64,000 nt of DNA from Occultella glacieicola (lineage in GTDB: Bacteria; Actinomycetota; Actinomycetes; Actinomycetales; Beutenbergiaceae). Positions 58,117 to 64,000 of the stretch are shown in pieces. The DNA is taken from contig NZ_SMNA01000012.1 in NCBI RefSeq assembly GCF_004353825.1, forward strand, positions 62,001 to 126,000. The letters are read 5' to 3'. Under the pieces are notes generated by a model. The model had not been told where the DNA came from. It searched no databases and was given only the letters and a program-made list of their open reading frames with translations. The stretch's first letter is position 1. Every line of letters starts with the position of its first letter. The position numbers were made by a program, and so were the translations under genes.

Positions 58117-59499
58117 ATGAATTCGCAGGTGATCGTCGGCGTCGACTTCGGCAGCTCACGAATCAAGGCCGCGGCGTACGACCGCTCCGGCGCCCTCCTC
58201 GCGCTCGAGGCGGTGGACACCCCCGTGCAGCACCGCTCAGACGGCGACGATTTTCCCGTACTCGACCTCCTCGCCGCCGCCCACCATGCGATCGGCGCCC
58301 TCCACGCCGGGCCGGTCGCCGGCATCGGCATGACCTCGATGGGCGAGGTCGGCACCGTGGTCACCGACTCCGGCCTCGCCCCGCTCGACTTCCCCTCGTG
58401 GTACGACAGCCGCGGCGAAGAGATCGTCGCCGCCCTCGAGCGGCGCTGGAGCCCCACCCACCTGCGCAACCTCACCGGACGTCACACCCGTCTCGCCTCG
58501 ACCGTGGCGAAACTGGCCCACGCGCACGCTCACGCCCCGGTCCCCGCCGGCCTCTTCGTCGGCCTGTGCGGCGCGCTCGCCCACCAGCTCGCCGACCATG
58601 CCTGGCAGGAAGCCAGCCTTGCCACGACCAGCGGCGTACTCGACCTGCTCCGCCGCGAGTACGTGCCGCAGATCTGGGACGCCGCCGGCCTCGGCCACAT
58701 CGGACTCGCCCCCGTCCGCCCGCCCGCGCACAGCCACCCCGCCATCACCGCCCTGGCGCGCTCGCTCGGCCTGGTCGAGGGCGCCGCCGTGGTCATCGCC
58801 GGCCACGACCACCCGGTCGCCTCGGTCGGCGCGGGCGTGCGAGCGGGCGAAGTCTCCGACTCCATGGGCACCGGCGAGGCGATCATCGCGGCGCTACCCC
58901 CAGGACACACGCTCACCGCGGCCGAGCTGGCCACCCACCTCGACCGCGACCCAGACCTCAGCTTCGAGTTCTGGCCCGCCGACGGATCGCTCCTCGCCGT
59001 CTGGGAACGCATGCGCCCCGGCCTGGCCATGCGCACCTTCCTCGAGAACAGCAGCCACTCTCGCGCGGTGCTCGACGGCGGTGCAGCACCTCCGAGTCGG
59101 TCCGTCGCCTTCTCCGGGGCTGATCTCTCGACACTGCAGTCCGGACGGCGGGTGGAGGGCCCCTACGACGCACTCGGCTGGGGCGAGCTCATCGATGCCT
59201 ACGTGCTGCTGGCGAACGAGGGCGATGAACTGGCGCGTGCGGTCTCGGGCGCAGCCGGCGCCACCGTGCTGACCGGCGGCGGTCTGCGCTCACGGCGCTG
59301 GCGGCAGGCCAAGGTGGCGCTCGGGCCGGACCGGCTCGAGGTGTCCACCGTGGCCGAGGCAGCCACACGTGGTAGCGCCGCCATCGCAGGCATCGCCCTC
59401 GGCTGGTGGCCCCGCGCCGAGGAGATGCCTGGCGGCACGCGCACTCCGGTGAGCTCCGCCGTCGAGATGGAACAGGTGGCGAGCACGCTCGATGGGTGA
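58117..59499 (+). CDS. FGGY-family carbohydrate kinase
   Basis: 460 residues. VGVDFGSSRIKAAAYD starts the first actin-like domain; GIGMTSMGEVGTVV, VIAGHDHPVASVGAG and DSMGTGEAIIAAL are the substrate and ATP sites; VLTGGGLRSRRWRQ comes near the end. It is not the rhamnulokinase type, and substrate is uncertain: family members phosphorylate pentuloses, hexuloses, tetritols or gluconate. GAAGGAG precedes ATG 58117. With an aldolase on each side of its locus it should produce a ketose phosphate that is later cleaved. Confidence 0.9.
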   Translation: MNSQVIVGVDFGSSRIKAAAYDRSGALLALEAVDTPVQHRSDGDDFPVLDLLAAAHHAIGALHAGPVAGIGMTSMGEVGTVVTDSGLAPLDFPSWYDSRGEEIVAALERRWSPTHLRNLTGRHTRLASTVAKLAHAHAHAPVPAGLFVGLCGALAHQLADHAWQEASLATTSGVLDLLRREYVPQIWDAAGLGHIGLAPVRPPAHSHPAITALARSLGLVEGAAVVIAGHDHPVASVGAGVRAGEVSDSMGTGEAIIAALPPGHTLTAAELATHLDRDPDLSFEFWPADGSLLAVWERMRPGLAMRTFLENSSHSRAVLDGGAAPPSRSVAFSGADLSTLQSGRRVEGPYDALGWGELIDAYVLLANEGDELARAVSGAAGATVLTGGGLRSRRWRQAKVALGPDRLEVSTVAEAATRGSAAIAGIALGWWPRAEEMPGGTRTPVSSAVEMEQVASTLDG

Positions 59500-59567
59500 G
59501 AGGCGCCGAGTGCAGAACGACGCCCTCGGACCTTCGTTCGCTTGCGCATCCGTGTAACCTTCCGGTG

Positions 59568-60323
59568 ATGCACGCTTCCCAGCGCCGTGAGGCGATCATG
59601 ACGGCGGTGTTCGAGAAGGGCACCGCGCGCACCCGCGACCTCGCGGACTCCCTCGGGGTCTCCGAGGTGACGATCCGCACCGACTTCGAGGTGCTCGAAC
59701 GGCAGGGCCGGGTGGCGCGCGTGCACGGCGGTGTCACGATGTCGGAGACGCCGCTGATGGGTTACGACGCCCGCGCCGACCAGAACGTCGACGCCAAGCA
59801 GCGCATCGGCGCCGCGGCCGCCGCCCTCGTCGCCGACGGGACCACGATCATCCTCGACTCCGGCACCACGATCTTCGCGCTCGCCCGGCACCTGCCCAGC
59901 GTCAACGACCTTGTGGTGCTGACGACTGGCGTCAACATCGCCCTTGCGCTCATGGAAGTGAGCGGGGTGCACGTGCGGCTGCTCGGCGGCCGGCTGGTGC
60001 CGCACATCGCCGCCACCGTGGGCACCCCCCGGCAGCAGGGCCTCGAGGGCGAGATTGCCCATGTCGCATACCTCGGCGCCGGCGGCATGGACGCCGATCA
60101 CGACGTGGTCGAGGGCTCCCTGGACATCGCGGAGTCCAAGCGCTCGCTGGTCAATGCATCCCGCCGCCGGATACTGCTGGCGGACTCCACGAAGTGGTTC
60201 ACGTTGGACCGGCACAAGGTGGTCAACGTGTCGCAGTTCGACACGGTGGTCACCGATGCACAGATGCCTGCGAGCACCCAGGCGGCGATCCGCGACAGCG
60301 GTGCCGAGCTCATCCTCGCCTGA
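59568..60323 (+). CDS. DeoR-family transcriptional regulator
   Basis: 251 residues: DeoR winged helix at 5-55 (TRDLADSLGVSEVTIRTDFE, RVARVHGG) and the standard sugar-phosphate-isomerase-like sensor domain (LDSGTTIFALARHL, VRLLGGRLVPH). It should respond to a phosphorylated sugar, perhaps the kinase product. TAACCT (59555-59560) ends 7 bases before ATG 59568, so it is likely leaderless. Likely regulates the aldolase, kinase and importer operons. Confidence 0.93.
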   Translation: MHASQRREAIMTAVFEKGTARTRDLADSLGVSEVTIRTDFEVLERQGRVARVHGGVTMSETPLMGYDARADQNVDAKQRIGAAAAALVADGTTIILDSGTTIFALARHLPSVNDLVVLTTGVNIALALMEVSGVHVRLLGGRLVPHIAATVGTPRQQGLEGEIAHVAYLGAGGMDADHDVVEGSLDIAESKRSLVNASRRRILLADSTKWFTLDRHKVVNVSQFDTVVTDAQMPASTQAAIRDSGAELILA

Positions 60324-60333
60324 GCCGGCCGAC

Positions 60334-60378
60334 GCCCGACGCGAGCCATGCTCGCGAGGTTAGGCTGCGCCGTCGGGC
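60334..60378. terminator. Nested hairpins after the DeoR gene
   Basis: Outer repeat GCCCGACG (60334-60341) with CGTCGGGC (60371-60378); inner repeat GCGAGC (60341-60346) with GCTCGC (60350-60355) around CAT. It separates the regulator from the importer operon and may terminate the upstream transcript. Together with the promoter at 60406 it accounts for most of the 195-bp gap. Confidence 0.6.
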
Positions 60379-60405
60379 ATCGCGAAAGCGAACCCATACC
60401 AAAGT

Positions 60406-60435
60406 TTGCTACTTTCGAATTCCATCGGGTACAGT
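60406..60435 (+). promoter_or_regulatory. Promoter of the importer operon with DeoR-type box
   Basis: TTGCTA (60406-60411), 18 bases, TACAGT (60430-60435). The element CTACTTTCGAA (60409-60419), which resembles the box at 58094-58104, overlaps the -35, so a bound repressor would block polymerase. AAAG (60401-60404) and CTTT (60412-60415) form a small palindrome around it. Confidence 0.65.
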
Positions 60436-60518
60436 CTGGCACGGCCGCCTCCGTGGTTACGCACCTTCGAACAGCACGGTTGACGTGGCCCGCCCCATCT
60501 CGAGGAGGAGAAACCCCG

Positions 60519-61775
60519 ATGCACCGCAGACTCGTTGCGACCGCCGCCGTCGGCGCCGCGGCAGCACTCGTTCTTGCCGGCTGCTCGTCTGACGACGGCT
60601 CCGGCGACACCGTCACGCTCGACTTCAGCCAGTGGTGGGAGGTCGAGCTGAGCGAGGGCGTCATGCGCGGCCTCATGGACCGCTTCGAGGAGGAACACCC
60701 GGGCATCGAGGTCAATCTGATCTCGAACCCGTACTCCGCCACCGTGGATCTGCAGACTGCCGCGGCCGCCACCGGCACCCTCGCCGACATCGTCGCCATC
60801 AACGGCGCGAGCGTCTATGACCTGCAGGACCAGGGCGCGATCACCGACCTGTCCGCGCTGATGGACGACGCCGGGTTCGACCCGGCCGAGCTCGTCAGCA
60901 ACGACCAGATCGACGGCGTGACCTACATGGTCCGCGCACTCAACTTCGCGTACCCGCTGTACTACAACACCGACCTGCTCGACGCCGCCGGGGTCACCGA
61001 GCTGCCGACCACCTGGGCGGAGTTCGACGAGGCTGCTGCCGCCGTGACCGACCCCAGCAGCAACGTGTATGCATGGTCGCTGCCGATCAACGTGCAGTCA
61101 CCGGCGGGCTTCGACTCACAGTCCTGGCTGTGGTCGTCCGGCAACCGGATGCTCGATGACCGGCAGCCCAACTTCGAGACCCCTGAGGTCGCTGACTGGC
61201 TGACCTTCCTGCAGGGCCAGTACGACGGCGGTTACGTCACCCCCGGTGCGTTCACGCAGCAGGAGCAGCAGAAGGTCGAGGAGTTCACGGCCGGGCGCAA
61301 CGCCTTCCTCATCGGCTCGCTCGCCCATGTCCAGGGCATCCGGGAAGCGAACCCCGACCTCAACTTCTCGATCGGATCGGTGCCGGCTCAGGACGGCGAG
61401 CCCTCCGGCATCGCCGGCGCGAGCTGGGGCCTGGGCATCGCCGAGAACAGCGAGCACAAGGAAGAGGCGTGGCAGCTGATCGAGTGGCTGATGTCCGAGG
61501 ACGTGAACTCCGAGCTCGCCACCGAGGCCACGGGGTTCCCGGGCAACGCGTCCTCGGTGCCGGGCTTCGTGGACGGCGACCCGCTGTACGAGCTGGCGTT
61601 CGAGGTGTACTCCAGCAGCGAGTTCGTGACCGAGCTCGAGGGCCTGCCGCAGGCGCTCGACCTCAACCGCAACCTCAACGAGAACCTCGTGCGCCTGCTG
61701 CAGGGCGAAGCGAGCGTCGAGCAGACCCAGGCTTCGCTCCAGGAGTACTGGACCGGCGTCCTCAGCGACGGCTGA
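60519..61775 (+). CDS. Extracellular solute-binding lipoprotein, CUT1 family 1
   Basis: 418 residues: MHRRLVATAAVGAAAALV, lipobox LAGC (Cys22), then an acidic linker and LDFSQWWEVELSEGV. GAGGAGGAGA precedes ATG 60519. It is the first gene of the importer operon and is followed by the stem-loop at 61782-61813. The ligand presumably is the sugar or polyol phosphorylated by the FGGY kinase. Confidence 0.92.
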   Translation: MHRRLVATAAVGAAAALVLAGCSSDDGSGDTVTLDFSQWWEVELSEGVMRGLMDRFEEEHPGIEVNLISNPYSATVDLQTAAAATGTLADIVAINGASVYDLQDQGAITDLSALMDDAGFDPAELVSNDQIDGVTYMVRALNFAYPLYYNTDLLDAAGVTELPTTWAEFDEAAAAVTDPSSNVYAWSLPINVQSPAGFDSQSWLWSSGNRMLDDRQPNFETPEVADWLTFLQGQYDGGYVTPGAFTQQEQQKVEEFTAGRNAFLIGSLAHVQGIREANPDLNFSIGSVPAQDGEPSGIAGASWGLGIAENSEHKEEAWQLIEWLMSEDVNSELATEATGFPGNASSVPGFVDGDPLYELAFEVYSSSEFVTELEGLPQALDLNRNLNENLVRLLQGEASVEQTQASLQEYWTGVLSDG

Positions 61776-61781
61776 CCCACG

Positions 61782-61813
61782 CGGTGGTGCCGGCTTGCCG
61801 GCCGGCACCACCG
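61782..61813 (+). promoter_or_regulatory. Intercistronic stem-loop between binding protein and permease
   Basis: Perfect 13-bp stem (CGGTGGTGCCGGC at 61782-61794, complement at 61801-61813) with the 6-base loop TTGCCG. It begins 6 bases after the binding-protein stop. Same position and same stem and loop lengths as the hairpin at 43068-43099, although the sequences differ. Confidence 0.88.
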
Positions 61814-61852
61814 TCTGCTGCCGCCCACCACCGAAGCGTCTGGAAGGCCTCG

Positions 61853-62809
61853 ATGTCTGCAACAACAGCACCTGCACGTCGCAGGTCCGCCCCCACCGGA
61901 CCCAGGTCCGGCGCTACCGGACCCAGGTCCGGCCGATGGTGGCGAACCACCCTCACGGCCTACGGCTACATGTCACCCACCCTGCTGGTGATGCTGATCA
62001 TGATGGCCGTCCCCGTCGCCATGGTGTTCGTGTACTCCACGCTCTCCAACGTGGTGATGGAACGCGACCCCGAGTTCGTGGGCATCGAGAACTACCTGAC
62101 GCTGTTCGGGGACGAGATCTTCCGCAAGGCGCTCGGGCAGACCGCCATCTTCACTGTCACGTCGGTGACCCTGCACCTGCTGATCGGGCTCGGCTTCGCG
62201 ATGATGCTCAACAGCGGGCTGCTGCCGCGGCTGGCGGCGGCACTGTTCCGGGTGATCTACATCCTGCCTTGGGTCTTCACCGCCTCGATCGTGGTGATCC
62301 TGTGGCAGTTGCTGCTGAACCCGAACGGCGTCATCAACTACCTGCTCGAGGCAGCTTCGCTGATCGACTCGAAGGTCGAGTGGTTCTCCAACCCCAGCCT
62401 GGCGCTCGGCACGGTCATCTTCATCAACGTCTGGGCGGGGTACCCGTTCATCATGATCAGCCTGCTCGCCGGGCTGCAGGGTATCCCCGGTGACCTGTAC
62501 GAAGCCGCGGAGATCGACGGCGCAGGCTGGCGTGCGCGGTTCTTCAACATCACGATCCCGCAGTTGTTCCCGATCCTGCTCGCGGTGGCGATGCTCGACT
62601 TCATCTGGAACCTGCAGCAGTTCCCCATCATCTGGCTCGCCACCGGCGGCGGGCCGCTCAACGCCACCGAGACCATCGCGACCTTCACCTACAACCTGGC
62701 GTTCTCCAAGCACGAGTTCGCCATGGCCTCGGCCAGCGGCGTGGTGCTGTTCGTCGTGTCGGCGATCGTGGCGCTGTTCTACGTACGGCACCAGAAGGCG
62801 AGGGACTGA
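61853..62809 (+). CDS. CUT1 ABC importer permease, MalF type
   Basis: 318 residues: a basic Pro/Thr-rich N-terminus (1-33) in which GPRSG occurs twice, then six helices and the YEAAEIDGAG loop. GGAAGG stands before ATG 61853; the frame upstream runs through the stem-loop and is not used. The second permease starts one base after its stop region. Confidence 0.92.
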   Translation: MSATTAPARRRSAPTGPRSGATGPRSGRWWRTTLTAYGYMSPTLLVMLIMMAVPVAMVFVYSTLSNVVMERDPEFVGIENYLTLFGDEIFRKALGQTAIFTVTSVTLHLLIGLGFAMMLNSGLLPRLAAALFRVIYILPWVFTASIVVILWQLLLNPNGVINYLLEAASLIDSKVEWFSNPSLALGTVIFINVWAGYPFIMISLLAGLQGIPGDLYEAAEIDGAGWRARFFNITIPQLFPILLAVAMLDFIWNLQQFPIIWLATGGGPLNATETIATFTYNLAFSKHEFAMASASGVVLFVVSAIVALFYVRHQKARD

Positions 62810-62810
62810 C

Positions 62811-63668
62811 GTGAGCATGACGACGACACGGTCACGCGGCCGCTCGGTCGGGGCACAGCGGGTCGCCCTGTGGATCGGCCTGACGCTCGGCGCGATCTTC
62901 GCGGGCTTCCCGGCACTGTGGATGCTGCTGAGCTCATTCAAGCCCAACACCGAGATCTTCCAGTTCCCGCCGACCTTCCTGCCGGACACCTTCACCATTG
63001 GCGCGTACACCGACATCCTCACGAACCCCGAGAAGCTCCGGTTCTTCATCAACAGCTACCTCGTGGCCGGCGCGGTCGTGCTGCTGACGCTGCTCGCCGG
63101 GATCATGGCAGGCTACGCGTTGAGCCGGTTCCAGTTCCCCCTCAAGAGCCTGCTCAACACGGTGGTCATCTCCGTCCAGGCGGTGCCGCCGATCACGTTG
63201 CTGATCCCGTACTTCGGGCTCGTGGTCTGGCTGAAGCTGTACGACTCGCTCTGGGCGCTGATGCTGACCTACATGGTCGCCACGATCCCGTACGCGATCC
63301 TCATGATGACCGGCTACTTCAACACGATTCCGCGTGAGCTCGACGAGGCAGTGAAGGTCGACGGCGGTAACACCATGCGCACGCTGTGGCAGGTGCTGGT
63401 GCCGATCGCACGGCCAGGCATCGTGTCCGTGGGCGCTTACACCTTCATGGTGGCGTGGAACGAGTTCCTGTTCGCCCTCACCCTGACGCAGAGCAGGGAG
63501 AACCGGACCGTGCCCGTGGGCATCCAGCTCCTCATGGGGGAGCACTCGTTCAAGTGGAGCGAGATGATGGCCATGAGCGTGCTCGGGTGCCTGCCGGTCC
63601 TCGTCCTCTTCTTGATCTTCCAGCGGCAGTTCGTCAGCGGTATGACCGCCGGCGCTGTCAAGAGCTGA
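62811..63668 (+). CDS. CUT1 ABC importer permease, MalG type
   Basis: 285 residues from GTG 62811 (ATG 62817 is an alternative). First helix at about 18-40, LWMLLSSFKPN turn, and the docking loop DEAVKVDGGN, in which Val replaces the second Ala of EAA. The MTAGAVKS ending is like the MTAGAVKG of the permease at 34532. It is followed after 29 bases by the second aldolase. Confidence 0.92.
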   Translation: MSMTTTRSRGRSVGAQRVALWIGLTLGAIFAGFPALWMLLSSFKPNTEIFQFPPTFLPDTFTIGAYTDILTNPEKLRFFINSYLVAGAVVLLTLLAGIMAGYALSRFQFPLKSLLNTVVISVQAVPPITLLIPYFGLVVWLKLYDSLWALMLTYMVATIPYAILMMTGYFNTIPRELDEAVKVDGGNTMRTLWQVLVPIARPGIVSVGAYTFMVAWNEFLFALTLTQSRENRTVPVGIQLLMGEHSFKWSEMMAMSVLGCLPVLVLFLIFQRQFVSGMTAGAVKS

Positions 63669-63697
63669 CCGTTCCTCCTACGAGAGAGAGATACTCC

Positions 63698-64000
63698 ATG
63701 CTGTTCACCGGCAAAGACATCGTCGCGCCCGCGTACGAGCACGGGTTCGCCGTGGCCGCGTACAACATCAGCGACTACGGGATGCTGACGGCGGTGCTCG
63801 CCGCCAGTGAGGCTGCCGACGCGCCGGTCATCCTCTTGATCCACCCCGATGACTGGAAGTTCGTCGGAGACCAGTTCCTGCCGTCGGTGTTTGCGTTGGC
63901 CGCCTCGGCGTCCGTCCCGGTCGCGATCCAACTGGATCACGGGGCCTCGCTCGAGCAGGCCGCCGCATCGCTGCGCCACGGCTTCACCTCAGTCATGATC
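63698..64000 (+). CDS. Class II ketose-bisphosphate aldolase, N-terminal part
   Basis: 101 residues visible before the window ends. FAVAAYNISDYGMLTAVLAA and AIQLDHGASLEQAAASLRHG, with Asp80-His81 in the zinc/catalytic loop, identify a class II aldolase of the KbaY/GatY/Fba kind. GAGAGAGATA precedes ATG 63698. It appears to be the distal gene of the importer operon and is a distant paralogue of the aldolase at 56987-57991. Confidence 0.87.
   Translation, partial: MLFTGKDIVAPAYEHGFAVAAYNISDYGMLTAVLAASEAADAPVILLIHPDDWKFVGDQFLPSVFALAASASVPVAIQLDHGASLEQAAASLRHGFTSVMI

Noticed and set aside
1-64000. Mobile elements, tRNA/rRNA genes, CRISPR arrays, attachment sites
   Set aside because: No transposase, integrase, phage gene, regularly spaced repeat or cloverleaf was recognised on either strand; the paralogous cassettes lack flanking repeats.

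Overview
The window is very GC-rich DNA with dense operons, stop/start overlaps of the ATGA and GTGA kind, many GTG starts, Tat-type and lipoprotein secretion signals, and several leaderless genes whose TANNNT -10 box lies 6-7 bases before the start codon. Together these point to an actinomycete, probably of the soil or plant-polymer-degrading Micrococcales type; the genus is a guess. No rRNA, tRNA, CRISPR array, phage or insertion sequence was seen. The window is almost entirely a sugar and organic-acid catabolic region built from several independently regulated cassettes.

Layout. (I) 1-9056: a CoA-thioester pathway (acyl-CoA dehydrogenase, MaoC hydratase, family III CoA-transferase, two paralogous crotonase-fold proteins, a fused family I CoA-transferase) transcribed with a CUT1-type ABC importer; two divergent operons share a 17-bp inverted operator pair. 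(II) 9146-19346: a sulfatase, a small P-loop kinase, a very large secreted heparinase-like polysaccharide lyase, a DeoR/LacI hybrid regulator, a glucarate-dehydratase-like enolase, an RraA-type aldolase, an SDR and an IclR regulator, consistent with breakdown of a sulfated uronate-containing glycan. (III) 19487-30179: an XylR-type AraC regulator facing a cassette of two permeases, three Gfo/Idh/MocA oxidoreductases, a membrane protein, a Tat lipoprotein binding protein, an SDR and a ROK regulator. 30260-31597 holds a DUF1330 protein and an aldo/keto reductase. (IV) 31657-38458: RidA, a fold-III PLP amino-acid lyase, an M20 peptidase, an ABC importer and a YheO/DauR-type regulator, suggesting use of a D- or hydroxy-amino-acid derivative. 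(V) 38489-47676: a second XylR-type regulator and a cassette paralogous to III but reshuffled, with a TIM-barrel isomerase and a 3-hydroxyisobutyrate-dehydrogenase-like enzyme. (VI) 47716-56960: rhamnose use: rhaB-rhaI-rhaD facing a secreted DUF4838 protein, a LacI regulator and a cytoplasmic GH78 alpha-L-rhamnosidase. (VII) 56987-64000: a class II aldolase facing an FGGY kinase, a DeoR regulator, an ABC importer and a second class II aldolase cut by the window edge.

Five CUT1 importers (binding protein plus two permeases) are present without a single ATPase, so all must borrow a shared MsiK-like ATPase coded elsewhere. Three of the five have a perfect 13-14 bp stem-loop exactly between the binding-protein gene and the first permease, a likely device for making much more binding protein than permease. 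The most unusual proteins are two Gfo/Idh/MocA paralogues that carry Thr-Val-Pro where the family has its Glu-Lys-Pro motif, one in each of the duplicated cassettes III and V.
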